The notes under the pieces were generated by a model, which saw only the letters and a list, made by a program, of their open reading frames with translations, did not search any database and had not been told where the DNA came from. A DNA stretch of 64,000 bases from Congregibacter litoralis KT71 (GTDB taxonomy: Bacteria > Pseudomonadota > Gammaproteobacteria > Pseudomonadales > Halieaceae): contig NZ_CM002299.1 in NCBI RefSeq assembly GCF_000153125.2, forward strand, positions 3,298,928-3,362,927, in the 5' to 3' direction. Position 1 is the stretch's first letter, and each line of letters opens with the position of its first letter. A program made the translations under genes and the position numbers. Shown here one piece after another: positions 45,690 through 57,138 of this stretch.

Positions 45690-46557
45690 TCGGCGCGGCC
45701 TCGGGTTTCAGAACAGGCTCAATGTCAGGCAGTTGACTGAACACCAGGAGAACGTGACGGGCGCGATCCAGGGCGGCCGTGGGGGTCGCAGAAATCCGTG
45801 CAAAAGCTTCGCCGGGATTACGCTCCACGGCAGACACCACCGCGACGGGATAGCCAATGGGAAACCGCCCCCCCAGACCCGAGGTGACCAGAAGATCCCC
45901 CGCCTGGATGTCCGTGGTCGCCGTAACGTGGTTCACCGCCATCTGATCCAGGGAACCGACACCCTCCGCTACCGCTCGCACCCCATTGCGGTTTACCTGC
46001 ACCGGCACGGAATGGCGGGGGTCGGTTACCAGCAGCACCCGTGACGTGGTCATCCCCACTTCTACTACCTGCCCCATGAGGCCCTGGGCATCGATGAGAG
46101 GTTGTCCGAGATACACGTCGGCCTCCGCTCCCTTGTCCAGGACTAACTGGTGACGCACGGGGTCGGGCGACACACCAATGATCTCGCTCACGAGCACATC
46201 ATCGCGCAGGAGCGCCGTGGAATTCAGAAGTGCCCGCAGGCGGGCGTTATCCGCCTGCATGGAGGCAAGCTGCTGGGAGCGCCCCTGAAGCACCAGGTTT
46301 TCGCGCCGCAGCCGGTCGTTATCCTCCAGGAGACTTCGCCGGGAGAGGATGTTGTTGTCCTGCCAGTCGCTGATCGCGGAGGGAATATCTGCAATGAGAT
46401 AGATGGGGGTAAGGAGTGTATCGATTCCGGAGCGCACCGTGGCGAGACCGCTGTAGCGCAGATCCGCCAACAGCAGCGCGCCCACGAGCACGAGCCCCAG
46501 CACAAGCCTGAGACCGAGATTGGATTCCTGTATAAAAAGCGGCTTGATTAGCAGCAC
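45682..46557 (-). CDS. mreC: MreC, periplasmic elongasome scaffold
   Basis: Bitopic protein activating PBP2. 291 aa: membrane segment about 16-33, coiled coil 65-105, then beta-domains (DKGAEADVYLGQPLIDAQGLMGQV, GDLLVTSGLGGRFPIGYPVA). Start GTG at 46557 by alignment with the family; no strong ribosome site. Confidence 0.95.
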   Translation of the reverse strand: MLLIKPLFIQESNLGLRLVLGLVLVGALLLADLRYSGLATVRSGIDTLLTPIYLIADIPSAISDWQDNNILSRRSLLEDNDRLRRENLVLQGRSQQLASMQADNARLRALLNSTALLRDDVLVSEIIGVSPDPVRHQLVLDKGAEADVYLGQPLIDAQGLMGQVVEVGMTTSRVLLVTDPRHSVPVQVNRNGVRAVAEGVGSLDQMAVNHVTATTDIQAGDLLVTSGLGGRFPIGYPVAVVSAVERNPGEAFARISATPTAALDRARHVLLVFSQLPDIEPVLKPEAAPSE

Positions 46558-46588
46558 CCAAAGCGGGCAATGCTTATGCCGCCCGCGA

Positions 46589-47635
<1,047 letters not shown>

Positions 47636-47665
47636 TTACCTGAATGAAGGCAAATATGGAAGGTG

Positions 47666-47694
47666 AAGATACTCGCGGTCGAGACCGCTGCCAA
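47666..47694 (-). promoter_or_regulatory. mreB promoter with palindrome in spacer
   Basis: Minus-strand -35 TTGGCA (47694-47689), 17-base spacer, -10 TATCTT (47671-47666). The spacer holds GCGGTC-TC-GACCGC (47675-47688), an inverted repeat with six-base arms. Confidence 0.7.
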
Positions 47695-47950
47695 ACCCCT
47701 GTCGCAACATGTCGCCGGTGATGCCTCGCGTCGATTATCTGGTGTCACCGGCCGTTGCGTAGCGTCACCGGCGTTTATCTAGTCTCGCAAAGGCCTGTCT
47801 ACTCGCGTTTTACGCGCTCAAGCCGGCGTTTCTAATTAGCGTCACTATGGCGCGCAAGGTTATCAATCGCGGGGGTGTTGGGCAAGAAACAAATGTTGTA
47901 TGGTGCGGCGCTCTCCGAGGTTCAACCCCGACAAAACAACAGATAGAGCC
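47695..47950. other. Divergent intergenic region mreB / gatC
   Basis: About 320 bases separate the two starts. Besides the mreB promoter it holds several copies of TCACCGGC and its complement between 47710 and 47775 and CCGGCGTTT at two places. A weak TTGGGC/TATGGT pair near 47878-47905 with a 15-base spacer may serve gatC. Confidence 0.4.
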
Positions 47951-48238
47951 ATGTCCGTATCCGGCGACACCATTCGAGAAATCGCACAGCTTGCGCGCCT
48001 GCGCGTGGAAGAAGATGAGCTCCCCGCGCTCACGGGGAACTTCAATGCCATCCTCGACCTTTTTGAGCAGCTTCAGGCAGCGCCCACGGATGGCGTAGAG
48101 CCCATGGCGAATCCTCTCGACGCCCGACAGACTCTCCGCGACGACGTCGTGACCGAGAGCAACCAGCGCGACTCCCTCCAGAGCACCGCGCCCCTCACGG
48201 AAAACGGCCTTTATCTGGTACCACGGGTAGTCGACTGA
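47951..48238 (+). CDS. gatC: GatC, Asp/Glu-tRNA amidotransferase subunit C
   Basis: Small stabilising subunit of GatCAB, which makes Asn-tRNA and Gln-tRNA from mischarged precursors. 95 aa from ATG 47951. [17 protein letters not shown] and [12 protein letters not shown] are typical. Immediately followed by gatA. Confidence 0.95.
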   Translation: MSVSGDTIREIAQLARLRVEEDELPALTGNFNAILDLFEQLQAAPTDGVEPMANPLDARQTLRDDVVTESNQRDSLQSTAPLTENGLYLVPRVVD

Positions 48239-48239
48239 G

Positions 48240-49739
48240 ATGGCGACGCAGATGACCACCGGGACGGATACAGCCATGGACACCCGCAGCCTCGCAGAGC
48301 TAGGGGCCGCCCTGGCACAGGGCGAGACCTCCAGCGTGGCGCTCACGGAAGCTGCGCTGGCGCGCATCGACGCCCTGGACGGCGGGCTGAACAGCTTTAT
48401 CACCGTGGACGCCGAAGGCGCTCTGCGGGAGGCCCGGGAAGCCGATGCCCGCATCGCCCGGGGCGACGCCGGCCCTCTCACGGGCATACCCATCGCTCAC
48501 AAGGATATCTTCTGTACCCGGGGGCTGCGCACCAGCTGCGGATCGCGCATGCTCGATGGCTTTGCACCACCCTATGATGCGACGGTGGTGGCGCGCTTCC
48601 GAGAAGCGGGTGCCGTGCTCATTGGCAAAACAAACATGGATGAGTTCGCCATGGGCTCATCCAACGAGAACAGCTTTTACGGGGCCTGCGCAAACCCCTG
48701 GGACAGGTCGCGAGTACCCGGCGGTTCGTCCGGCGGGTCCGCCGCTGCCATCGCAGGGGGCCTCGTCGCTGCGGCGACGGGCACCGATACGGGAGGCTCC
48801 ATCCGCCAGCCCGCCGCCTTCTGCGGCATTACCGGCCTGAAGCCCACCTACGGACTGGTCTCGCGGCTGGGCATGATTGCCTACGCCTCCAGTCTCGATC
48901 AGGGTGGCCCCATGGCTCGCAGCGCCGAGGACTGTGCGCTGCTTCTGGGCGCCATGGCAGCTCACGATCCCCGGGATTCCACCTCGGTCCAGCGGCCCCC
49001 GCAAGACTATGTAGGGGGACTGCAGCAGCATTCTATGGAAGGACTGCGCATCGGGGTGCCCAGGGAATATTTTGGCGAGGGCCTGAACAACGATGTGGCC
49101 GCCGTCATTGACGCTGCGCTCAAAGAATTCGAAGCCATGGGCGCTACACTTAAAGAGATATCCCTCCCCCGCACCGCCCTGTCCATACCCGCGTACTACG
49201 TGATCGCGCCGGCGGAAGCGTCCACCAATCTCTCCCGCTATGACGGCGTGCGCTACGGCCACCGCTGCCAGGACCCCGTCGATCTGGAGGATCTCTACAC
49301 CCGCAGTCGCGAAGAGGGCTTTGGCGACGAGGTGCAGCGTCGGATACTCGTCGGCACCTACGCCCTGTCCTCGGGGTATTACGATGCCTATTACAAAAAA
49401 GCCCAGCAGGTGCGCCGCCTCATCGCCGGTGACTTTGCCACGGCGTTCGAGAGCGTCGATATCATCGCCGGCCCTACCACCCCGGGGGTAGCTTTTAAAC
49501 TCGGCGCAAAAACCAGCGATCCAACGGCGATGTATCTCGAAGATATCTACACGCTCTCCGTGAATCTTGCGGGACTCCCCGCCATGAGTCTTCCCGCGGG
49601 ATTCAGTGACCACCTCCCCGTGGGCCTACAGCTCATCGGTCAGCATTTTGACGAGGCGCGGCTCCTGGCAGCAGCTCACCAATTCCAGCTGCGCAGTGAC
49701 TGGCACCGACAGCTGCCCGGGCAGGAGCCACACCCATGA
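48240..49739 (+). CDS. gatA: GatA, Asp/Glu-tRNA amidotransferase subunit A
   Basis: Glutaminase subunit releasing ammonia for GatB. 499 aa, amidase-signature family. Catalytic triad Lys88 (IAHKDIF), Ser163 (GGSSGGS) and Ser187 (TGGSIRQP), spaced as in other GatA proteins. The first 12 residues are extra; Met13 is a possible start. Overlaps gatB (ATGA). Confidence 0.97.
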   Translation: MATQMTTGTDTAMDTRSLAELGAALAQGETSSVALTEAALARIDALDGGLNSFITVDAEGALREAREADARIARGDAGPLTGIPIAHKDIFCTRGLRTSCGSRMLDGFAPPYDATVVARFREAGAVLIGKTNMDEFAMGSSNENSFYGACANPWDRSRVPGGSSGGSAAAIAGGLVAAATGTDTGGSIRQPAAFCGITGLKPTYGLVSRLGMIAYASSLDQGGPMARSAEDCALLLGAMAAHDPRDSTSVQRPPQDYVGGLQQHSMEGLRIGVPREYFGEGLNNDVAAVIDAALKEFEAMGATLKEISLPRTALSIPAYYVIAPAEASTNLSRYDGVRYGHRCQDPVDLEDLYTRSREEGFGDEVQRRILVGTYALSSGYYDAYYKKAQQVRRLIAGDFATAFESVDIIAGPTTPGVAFKLGAKTSDPTAMYLEDIYTLSVNLAGLPAMSLPAGFSDHLPVGLQLIGQHFDEARLLAAAHQFQLRSDWHRQLPGQEPHP

Positions 49740-51190
49740 GCCGTGAGATGGTTATCGGGCTGGAAGTCCATCTGCAGCTTGCCACCCGCTCAAAGATTTT
49801 CTCCGGCAGTCCCACCACCTTTGGCGCGGAGCCCAATACCCAGGCGAATGCCGTCGATCTGGCCATGCCGGGCATGTTGCCCGTGCTTAATAAGCAGGCG
49901 GTGCGTTACGCGGTCATGTTCGGACTGGCGATTGATGCCGAGATCGGTAAGCGTTCGGCCTTTGATCGCAAAAATTACTTTTACCCCGACCTTCCCAAGG
50001 GCTACCAGATCAGTCAGTTTGCGGAGCCCATCGTGGGCACCGGCCGCTTCAGCTTTAAACTCCCCGATGGTTCCGAAAGCACCGTGGGGATAACCCGCGC
50101 GCATCTTGAAGAAGACGCGGGAAAGTCTCTCCACGAAGACTTCCATGGCATGACAGGCATTGATCTGAATCGCGCCGGAACGCCACTGCTGGAAATCGTC
50201 ACGGAACCGGATTTTCGCAGCGGCGAACAGGCCGTGGCTTTTCTCAAGGCGCTCCACAGCCTGGTGACCTATCTGGGCATTTCCGACGGGAATATGGCCG
50301 AAGGCTCCATGCGCTGCGATGTGAATCTCTCCCTGCGACCCGCGGACAGCGACACCCTGGGCACACGCACAGAAATCAAGAACGTGAACTCTTTCCGCTT
50401 TGTGGAGAAGGCGATCCGCTGCGAGCGCATTCGCCAGGAAGACATTCTCGATGATGGCGGCAGCATCGTTCAGGAAACGCGCCTCTATGATGCAGACCGC
50501 GACGAAACGCGTTCCATGCGCAGTAAGGAAGTCGCCAACGACTACCGCTACTTCCCCGAGCCCGACCTGCTGCCGGTGATCCTGGATGACGAGGATATTG
50601 CAGAAATCAAAGCGTCGCTCCCGGAGCTCCCCCGGGCGCGGTGGGCACGATTCCAGGACGAATACGGCCTTTCGGAGTATGACGCCGGTGTGCTTACGGA
50701 TGAGCGCGACGTCGCGGACTATTTTGAAGCCACCGCCAAGGCCAGCGGTGACCCGAAGCTCGCCGCGAACTGGATTCAGGGCGAACTGCTGGCGGCACTC
50801 AATGCCGAAGATCAATCGATTCAGTCCTGTCCCGTTGCCGCGGAGCACCTTGGCGGCCTTATCCTGCGGATAAAGGACCAGACCATCTCAGGCAAAATCG
50901 CCAAAGAGGTGTTTGAGGCCATGTGGAACGGTGAGGGAGACGCCGATGCGATCATCGACGCCCGCGGCTTAAAGCAGGTGTCCGATAGCGGCGCTCTGGC
51001 GGCCATGGTGGATCAGGTGGTTGCCGACAATCCGGATCAAGTCGCCCAATACCGCGCCGCGGATCCTGCCAAGCGCAAAAAACTCAGCGGCTTCTTTGTG
51101 GGGCAGATCATGAAGGCCTCCAAGGGGCAGGCGAACCCGCAAATGGTGAATGAGTTACTGATCCCTCGCCTCGAGGCCGACGACAGCTAG
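49736..51190 (+). CDS. gatB: GatB, Asp/Glu-tRNA amidotransferase subunit B
   Basis: Kinase/transamidase subunit that binds the mischarged tRNA. 484 aa. [37 protein letters not shown] and a C-terminal YqeY-like domain ([20 protein letters not shown]) are diagnostic. Third gene of gatCAB. Confidence 0.97.
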   Translation: MSREMVIGLEVHLQLATRSKIFSGSPTTFGAEPNTQANAVDLAMPGMLPVLNKQAVRYAVMFGLAIDAEIGKRSAFDRKNYFYPDLPKGYQISQFAEPIVGTGRFSFKLPDGSESTVGITRAHLEEDAGKSLHEDFHGMTGIDLNRAGTPLLEIVTEPDFRSGEQAVAFLKALHSLVTYLGISDGNMAEGSMRCDVNLSLRPADSDTLGTRTEIKNVNSFRFVEKAIRCERIRQEDILDDGGSIVQETRLYDADRDETRSMRSKEVANDYRYFPEPDLLPVILDDEDIAEIKASLPELPRARWARFQDEYGLSEYDAGVLTDERDVADYFEATAKASGDPKLAANWIQGELLAALNAEDQSIQSCPVAAEHLGGLILRIKDQTISGKIAKEVFEAMWNGEGDADAIIDARGLKQVSDSGALAAMVDQVVADNPDQVAQYRAADPAKRKKLSGFFVGQIMKASKGQANPQMVNELLIPRLEADDS

Positions 51191-51219
51191 ATGCAACGCT
51201 AGCGTTCAGGACACACAGC

Positions 51220-51510
51220 ATGCGTAAAGACAAAGTCAAAGTTTTAGATGAACAGTGGGACGACGAACGGGTCGCCAGCTTTCTGGAACCCCGCCCCGGT
51301 GATGGCGATAACGCCGACTTTCAGCTGCTCCTTCGGGCCTACCAGAGCATGCGCGATGCGGATTTTGCGCGGTTTATCCCCCTGTTTTGCAATGCGGGAC
51401 GGGACATCAACGCCCGGGGGCGCGAGGGTAAGACGCTGCTGGAGGAAGTCAGCGAGCACCGCTACGGCATCGCTTACGCCGAGACCCTGAGAGCCCACGG
51501 CGCGAAATAG
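51220..51510 (+). CDS. Conserved small protein, PA4642-like, with ankyrin-like C-terminus
   Basis: 96 aa, function unknown. It begins MRKDKVKVL and resembles, from memory, a small gammaproteobacterial family represented by P. aeruginosa PA4642. The C-terminal stretch INARGREGKTLLEEVSEHR...AETLRAHGAK follows the ankyrin-repeat pattern. No signal peptide or membrane segment. Thirty bases after gatB on the same strand; convergent with the Smr gene. Confidence 0.65.
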   Translation: MRKDKVKVLDEQWDDERVASFLEPRPGDGDNADFQLLLRAYQSMRDADFARFIPLFCNAGRDINARGREGKTLLEEVSEHRYGIAYAETLRAHGAK

Positions 51511-51522
51511 CACAACGAATCC

Positions 51523-52128
51523 TCAGGTCGAGCCCTGCTCGTAGGGCACCCGGCCCCGCATAAAGCGCTCACGGTTTTCACGCTTTTTCTCTTCGCTTTT
51601 CGCCAGTAGCACCAGCACGGCTCCGGTTCCCCCGAGGTTGGGAGGCGCGCTGTGAAAGGCCTGCACCGGTGCCAGTTCCCGCAACCAATGATCCACAAAG
51701 CCCTTGAGGATGCCCACCGCCTCACTGTTGGGGCTGCGCTCACCCTTCCCGTGAACGATGAGCACGCTGCGCAAACCCAGCTCGTGACATTCGTTGATAA
51801 AACCGTAAATCTCCCGCCGCGCACGCTGCACGTTCATACGGTGCATATCCAGCCGCGCCTCAGCGGCATAGCTGCCTTTTTTCAGTTTGCGATAAACGCC
51901 GTTCTGGATACCGGGGCGCTTGAATTCCAGCACGTACCAGGGATCCAGGGGCTTAACGCCCTCGTCGGCCAGGGGGTTGCTATCCCTGCCCCGTTCCGTG
52001 ACCGCAGCCTCACGGCGCAGCTCCACGAGGGTTTTGTCCGTCGCGGAGCGACCACGCCGGACCCGTGTCTCGGTCTTTAACGGGGTCACATCCCCCATCT
52101 CGCTGAGGAAGTCGTCATCATCCTGCAT
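51523..52128 (-). CDS. Smr-domain protein (SmrA/YdaL-like)
   Basis: Stand-alone small MutS-related domain protein; family members act as nucleases on DNA or on mRNA of stalled ribosomes. 201 aa: charged N-terminal region about 1-85, Smr domain about 90-180 with LDMHRMNVQRARREI (LDLHG-like), LIVHGKGERS and GGTGAVLVLL. Strong AGGAGG eight bases before the ATG. Substrate here cannot be told from sequence. Confidence 0.88.
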   Translation of the reverse strand: MQDDDDFLSEMGDVTPLKTETRVRRGRSATDKTLVELRREAAVTERGRDSNPLADEGVKPLDPWYVLEFKRPGIQNGVYRKLKKGSYAAEARLDMHRMNVQRARREIYGFINECHELGLRSVLIVHGKGERSPNSEAVGILKGFVDHWLRELAPVQAFHSAPPNLGGTGAVLVLLAKSEEKKRENRERFMRGRVPYEQGST

Positions 52129-52341
52129 TGTCGCCGCCTCCTGAATCTGTGGTCTACCGGCACACGCCTGGAGCGGGCCCTCTCGAGAAAGTCATGCCCG
52201 CCGGGCTCCTGGGGTGTCACGGCGTCGCCGTCTGGTCGCACAGGGCACTCGCCCCAACGCACTAAGGGCCTAAGCCCCGCACACAGCATTGTGCTCGCGT
52301 TAAAATACGCAGACAAGCAGACACACAGATCAGGAAGAACA

Positions 52342-53070
52342 TTGGAAGGCGATCCTCTTTACGGAGCCGGCTGTCTTATTCGCGGCGGCAAGATGCTCAG
52401 TCACCCAAAACTCAGGCCCTTTGTCCTGGTGCCCCTGACTATCAACGTCATCATCTTTGGCTCGCTGATCGGCTGGGGTCTCAGCAATCTCATCGACTGG
52501 GTAAACAGCTGGATGGCATGGCTGCCCGAGTGGCTGTCATTCCTGGAGTGGATTCTCTGGCCCATCATCGGCCTGACTGTGGCCCTGGTGACCGGCTACC
52601 TGTTTACCGCCGTGGCCCTCCTCATCGCCTCGCCGTTCAATGCCCTCCTGGCGGAAAAAGCCGAAGAGCTGATCACCGGCCAGCCGGTACAGGGCCTGGA
52701 GGGCCTGGGCGCCGCCCTGATGGGCGTGCCACGGGGCATCTTCCGGGAACTGGCCAAACTTGTGTACTACATCCCCATGGCCTCCATGGTGCTGATCATC
52801 AGCTTCATTCCCGCCGTGAACGCTGTCGCACCCTTGCTCTGGCTACTCCTTGGCGCGTGGATGATGAGCCTGCAGTTTGTTGACTATCCCATGGACAATC
52901 ACCAATTCAGCTTCAAAGACGTACGCATCGCTGTCAGCGACCGCCGCCTCTCCAGCCTCGGTTTTGGCGGCATAGTCGCGGCCCTGGCCAGCGTGCCCAT
53001 CGTCAACTTCTTTGTAGTGCCCGCCGCCGTTGTCGGCGCGACGATTCTGTACGTCGAGGAGCTTCGGTAG
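52342..53070 (+). CDS. cysZ: CysZ-like (EI24 family) sulfate permease
   Basis: Inner-membrane protein of the CysZ/EI24 family; E. coli CysZ imports sulfate for cysteine synthesis. About 242 aa from TTG 52342 (AGGA six bases upstream); the longer ORF start at 52291 would lie upstream of a TAAAAT (52301-52306) that looks like a -10. Four or so membrane segments; LRPFVLVPLTINVIIFG, SPFNALLAEKAEELI and DYPMDNHQFSFKDVR are family signatures. Confidence 0.88.
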   Translation: MEGDPLYGAGCLIRGGKMLSHPKLRPFVLVPLTINVIIFGSLIGWGLSNLIDWVNSWMAWLPEWLSFLEWILWPIIGLTVALVTGYLFTAVALLIASPFNALLAEKAEELITGQPVQGLEGLGAALMGVPRGIFRELAKLVYYIPMASMVLIISFIPAVNAVAPLLWLLLGAWMMSLQFVDYPMDNHQFSFKDVRIAVSDRRLSSLGFGGIVAALASVPIVNFFVVPAAVVGATILYVEELR

Positions 53071-53445
53071 TCTCACTTTGGCCTGTTTTATTTAAGCTGC
53101 CAAAACGGTACTTCGGAGAACAAAGCTACGCGCTGCAAGATCATCTCGGGCAAGGAAAAGTTGAGGTTTGCGAAGGCCTGTGCCGCGCCGCATTAACGCT
53201 TTCGCGGACACGGGACATCGTGGCGATCTGTCAGGGCTTTTGCTGTGCCGCGTTAAGGTTTGCGCGGACGTCGCGAGCCATGGATGGCGAGCGCCGAGCC
53301 TGTCATGGATGACGCTTTTTGGCGGTCCGCGAAAACCTTAACGCGGCGCGGCACAAGCCAAAGCACCATAACAACCGGATCACCTCCCCCCTCATGCGAC
53401 CCTAGCTCGACCCATGCCTTTTAATGCACGGTCTCAAGAATGCTC
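53071..53445. other. Intergenic region cysZ / rhlB with repeat cluster
   Basis: 375 bases between two convergent genes, with no ORF of note. It holds three copies of a 26-31 base element (two direct, one inverted). Confidence 0.7.
53179..53355. repeat. Three-copy 31-base repeat, two direct and one inverted
   Basis: Copy A at 53179-53209 (plus), copy B at 53244-53269 (plus, five bases deleted), copy C at 53325-53355 (minus). All start TGTGCCGCG and end CGCGGAC around a TTAA core. B and C can pair into a long hairpin with a 55-base loop. Confidence 0.9.
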
Positions 53446-54729
53446 TTAGCGCGACAACAACTCCGCCGGTGGATGCTCACACACCACGGGCTCACCAAGC
53501 AGCGCTTCAAGGTCCGGTAGCAGGAAGGCGTCGTCCTCACTGGCAAAGCTGATGGAGGTGCCGCTGGCGCCCGCGCGACCCGTGCGACCGATGCGGTGCA
53601 CATAGTCTTCGGGATCTTCAGGGAGGTTGTAGTTAACCACGTGGGTCACGCCATCAACGTGAATACCCCGACCCGCCACATCCGTGGCAACCAGCACAGA
53701 GATCTCCCCCTTCTTGAACTGATCCAGGGTCTTGGTGCGCTTGGCCTGGGCGATCTCGCCGCTGAGCATGCCGCAGGTGATGCTGGCCTTGCGGAGACGC
53801 TCGAAGAGGCGACGCACCTGATCCCGGCGATTAGCGAAGACGATGACCGAGCTCGCATCATCGCTGCGCAGGAGGTTGACCAGAATCCGGAAACGCTCCT
53901 CGCTGCTCGCCAGATAGATGCGCTGATCCACGGAATCCGTTGCCACGTGATCGGGCTCGATCTCGATGGTAATGGCATCGGTGGTCCACTGTTGGGACAG
54001 GTTAATAATGTCCTGGGTAAAGGTTGCGGAGAACAGCAGCGTCTGACGGTAATCCTTATGGGGAGTCTGGCGCACAATACGCTTTACCTGGGGGATAAAG
54101 CCCATATCGAGCATGCGGTCCGCCTCGTCAAGCACCAGCACCTCGACCTGGTCCAGCACCAGATCGCGCCGCCCCGTGAAGTCGATAAGTCGACCCGGCG
54201 TCGCAACCACCAGATCCACCACCTCGCGACCCAACTGATTTAACTGTTTCTGATAGTCCATCCCGCCGATGAGGGTGCAGGTGTTCAAGCCCGTGTGCTT
54301 GCCCAGATCCTCGGCATCCGCCGCGATCTGCATTACCAGCTCCCGCGTGGGCGCAATCACCAAAGCCCGGGGCTCGCCCAGAAACCGCTCTCCCTCATGG
54401 GGATGTTTGAGGAGGTCATCAAAGATGGTGATCAGGAACGCCGCGGTCTTACCCGTACCGGTTTGCGCCTTGCCGATCGCGTCGTGCCCCTGGAGTGTGT
54501 GCGGGAGAATCTGGGCCTGGATCGGTGAGCAATACTCGAAACCGATTTCGGCAATCCCGTGCATCAGGGTCGGGTGCAGGTCTAAATCATGAAAACGGGT
54601 TTTGCCCTCTTCCGGCGCCACATCGAATTCATCGACGCTCCAGGAGGATGCAGCCTTGCCGTTGGCTGCCTTGCCGTCTTTTGAGGAACCGCTACGAGAG
54701 GAGTGCTGGGATCGTTTGGAACTGGTCAA
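53446..54729 (-). CDS. rhlB: RhlB, DEAD-box RNA helicase
   Basis: ATP-dependent RNA helicase of the degradosome type. 427 aa. A Ser/Lys-rich N-terminal tail (1-40), Q motif, motif I AQTGTGKT 88-95, [13 protein letters not shown] box [16 protein letters not shown] and the C-terminal [10 protein letters not shown]. No other Met occurs near the N-terminus, so the start is taken as TTG at 54729-54727; RhlB rather than RhlE is inferred from overall similarity and lack of a basic C-terminal tail. Confidence 0.9.
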   Translation of the reverse strand: MTSSKRSQHSSRSGSSKDGKAANGKAASSWSVDEFDVAPEEGKTRFHDLDLHPTLMHGIAEIGFEYCSPIQAQILPHTLQGHDAIGKAQTGTGKTAAFLITIFDDLLKHPHEGERFLGEPRALVIAPTRELVMQIAADAEDLGKHTGLNTCTLIGGMDYQKQLNQLGREVVDLVVATPGRLIDFTGRRDLVLDQVEVLVLDEADRMLDMGFIPQVKRIVRQTPHKDYRQTLLFSATFTQDIINLSQQWTTDAITIEIEPDHVATDSVDQRIYLASSEERFRILVNLLRSDDASSVIVFANRRDQVRRLFERLRKASITCGMLSGEIAQAKRTKTLDQFKKGEISVLVATDVAGRGIHVDGVTHVVNYNLPEDPEDYVHRIGRTGRAGASGTSISFASEDDAFLLPDLEALLGEPVVCEHPPAELLSR

Positions 54730-54786
54730 AGGAATATCTACCTGAAAATTTAGGCGCGCAGTCTAGCATTTTTGGCGAATAATTGA

Positions 54787-55371
54787 TCAGCGATTAAACA
54801 GGCGCCCCAGGTAGTAATCGACGCTCACATAGCGACCGCCGCCGGTAAAAAGCAGGGTCAGGAGCATGAGCAGATAGGTCACGGCGAGTTCGATCCCGTT
54901 GTTGAGGATGACAAAATCGCCGCGCTCCGTGAGCCAGCTGTAATTCCCGTGTTCCCGGAGCAAATCCCGGGCCGCTCCCAGACGCTGGGCCACCTCGGGC
55001 ACGCTGGAGTCAGCGATAGCCGCCCAGCCGTGATCCCAGTGCACGGCAAAAATTGCCACCAGCATCACAACGATCAGGGGAATGGAAATCCAGCGCGTCG
55101 CCAGCCCCAGGAGCAATAACAGGGCCCCGATGGCCTCGGAATAAGCAGCGAGGTAGGCGAGCATTACAGGAAACGGTAAGCCCAGACCGTACTCCGCATT
55201 TCCAAACCACTCGATGGTGTTTTCCATGCCCGCGATTTTTTGCGTGCCCGCCATCCAGAGCACCGGCACCAGATACAGACGCAGGGCCAGGGGCGCCAGT
55301 CCGTCAAGATGGGCAAGACGCCCGAAGAAAGCTTCCTGAAACCGGCCAAATCCCTGAACCCATGAACTCAC
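54787..55371 (-). CDS. DoxX-family membrane protein
   Basis: 194 aa, four membrane segments. LALRLYLVPVLWMAGTQKI, YLAAYSEAIGALLLLLGLATRW and the terminal LLMLLTLLFTGGGRYVSVDYYLGR match the DoxX/DoxD-like family, some members of which take part in redox balance. A 45-residue loop between segments 3 and 4 is longer than usual. Physiological role unknown. Confidence 0.85.
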   Translation of the reverse strand: MSSWVQGFGRFQEAFFGRLAHLDGLAPLALRLYLVPVLWMAGTQKIAGMENTIEWFGNAEYGLGLPFPVMLAYLAAYSEAIGALLLLLGLATRWISIPLIVVMLVAIFAVHWDHGWAAIADSSVPEVAQRLGAARDLLREHGNYSWLTERGDFVILNNGIELAVTYLLMLLTLLFTGGGRYVSVDYYLGRLFNR

Positions 55372-55531
55372 TACTGCTGTCCTCCCGGACTTTGAGGGGC
55401 TGTCATTTGACGATTAGACGCATCACCGCAGTGACGCATGCCAAGTCGACATATGGCTGAGCACGCAAGTGTCCTACCGCCAGTCATTCAGACCACGCGC
55501 TGCACGGAGCGTTCCGTGATTTTTCGACGCT

Positions 55532-56302
55532 TTAAAAACCGAAGCCGCTGCCCAGGCCCTCGCCACAATCGGGACAGTCGGCGCGACGCTCTACCTGAAT
55601 GATGCTCTGGGCATAGGTCTTGAGATCAAGCATGAGCACCCTGGATCGCAGGGACTCCCCCCACCCCGTGAGCACTTTGATGACCTCCAGAGCCTGAAGC
55701 GTGCCCAGCACCCCCACTACGGGCCCCAAAACGCCGTTGTCCCGGCAGGAAAGCGCCGTGGCAGCGCCCTCCCGGGGATACAGGCAGCGGTAGCAGGCGC
55801 CACCGCCAGCCACATCGAAGGTGGCGAGCTGCCCCTCGGAGCGTGCGGCTGCTGCAGACACGAGGGGCTTTCCGGCGCGGATGCAGGCGCGGTTGAGGGC
55901 AAAGCGCGTGGGGTAATTATCCGTGCCATCGGCGACCAGCTGCACCGAGTTCACCGCCTGAGCAAGCGCTTCGTCTTCGAGTCGTTCCGTGAACTGGGAG
56001 ACGCGGCAATCGGGATAGTGAGCGCTGATGAGCGCCGCCGCCGACGCCGCCTTGGACCTGCCGATATCGCCCTCGCCGTGGAGGATCTGACGATGGAGGT
56101 TCGTACGCTCAACGGTATCGCCATCGGCAAGAATCAGACGTCCCACACCAGCCGCAGCGAGATAAATGGCAAGGGGACTTCCCAGACCGCCGCAGCCCAC
56201 CACCAACACCCAGGCATCACGCAGAAGCTCCTGATACTCCAGGGTGAAATCCGGCAACATCAGTTGCCGACTGTACTGCTCCAGTTCCCGATCGCTCAGC
56301 AC
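55532..56302 (-). CDS. moeB: MoeB/ThiF-family adenylyltransferase
   Basis: E1-like enzyme activating the C-terminus of a sulfur carrier (MoaD for molybdopterin, or ThiS). 256 aa. ATP loop GCGGLGS 36-42, TVERTNLHRQ, zinc cysteines 170/173 and 243/246, candidate catalytic Cys186. MoeB is preferred over ThiF because it follows prmC as in Pseudomonas; sequence alone cannot decide the partner. Confidence 0.9.
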   Translation of the reverse strand: MLSDRELEQYSRQLMLPDFTLEYQELLRDAWVLVVGCGGLGSPLAIYLAAAGVGRLILADGDTVERTNLHRQILHGEGDIGRSKAASAAALISAHYPDCRVSQFTERLEDEALAQAVNSVQLVADGTDNYPTRFALNRACIRAGKPLVSAAAARSEGQLATFDVAGGGACYRCLYPREGAATALSCRDNGVLGPVVGVLGTLQALEVIKVLTGWGESLRSRVLMLDLKTYAQSIIQVERRADCPDCGEGLGSGFGF

Positions 56303-57138
56303 AGACCTTCTCCCTGCCAGACGCCACTACTGACGCGTTCATGTCCTGCAAGATCCTCAGCGCTTGCAACAGCGGTGAAGCCTCTCGTCGATAGCAAAGC
56401 CCGCACCGTCGATCCCTGCTCGAAGCCATGCTCCAGGAGCAGGCGTCCACGGGGCTCAAGCCAGGTCGGTGCCTCGGCAATGATGTGACGGATATCATCC
56501 AATCCATCAGCCCCCGAAACCAGCGCCGAGCGCGGTTCAAAGCGCAGATCACCGCTACTCAAATGCCCATCGCTCTCTGCGATATACGGAGGGTTGCTGA
56601 CAATGAGATCAAAGCGTTGCCCCCGGACAGCGGTAAACCAATCGCTGCGATGAAAGGCTACATCCTTCAGACCCAGTCGTTTGCCGTTGGTCCGGGCGAT
56701 CTCCAGCGCCTCGGGGCTGTGCTCCACGCCGGTGATTTGCCAACGGGGACGCTCCGATGCCAGCGCCAGGGCGATGGCCCCGGACCCCGTGCCGAGATCG
56801 AGCACAGAGGCCCCGGGGGACAAATCCAGTTTCAGGGCCTGTTCAACAAGGAGCTCCGTGTCCGGGCGCGGGATCAGAGTGGCGTCATTTACGCGCAGAG
56901 TCAGGGACCAGAACTCCCGCTCGCCCAGGAGATAGGCCACGGGGATCCCCGACGCGCGCTGAGCGAGCAAGTGCCGATAGTGCTCCGCAGCGGACGCCTC
57001 CACCTCGGCATCGGGCCAGGCAACAAGATAACTTCGGGGTTTTTTAAGGGCGGCGCACAAAAGCACCTGGGCTTCCCGTTGCGCTTCGTCACCTGCCAAC
57101 GCTGTGCTCTCGGCAAGTAACTGCTCAACGGTGGCCAT
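56296..57138 (-). CDS. prmC: PrmC (HemK), release factor glutamine methyltransferase
   Basis: Methylates the GGQ glutamine of RF1/RF2. 280 aa. N-terminal helical domain, SAM motif DLGTGSG 114-120, catalytic NPPY 182-185. Directly downstream of its substrate gene prfA (TAATG overlap) and overlapping moeB by seven bases. Confidence 0.97.
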   Translation of the reverse strand: MATVEQLLAESTALAGDEAQREAQVLLCAALKKPRSYLVAWPDAEVEASAAEHYRHLLAQRASGIPVAYLLGEREFWSLTLRVNDATLIPRPDTELLVEQALKLDLSPGASVLDLGTGSGAIALALASERPRWQITGVEHSPEALEIARTNGKRLGLKDVAFHRSDWFTAVRGQRFDLIVSNPPYIAESDGHLSSGDLRFEPRSALVSGADGLDDIRHIIAEAPTWLEPRGRLLLEHGFEQGSTVRALLSTRGFTAVASAEDLAGHERVSSGVWQGEGLC

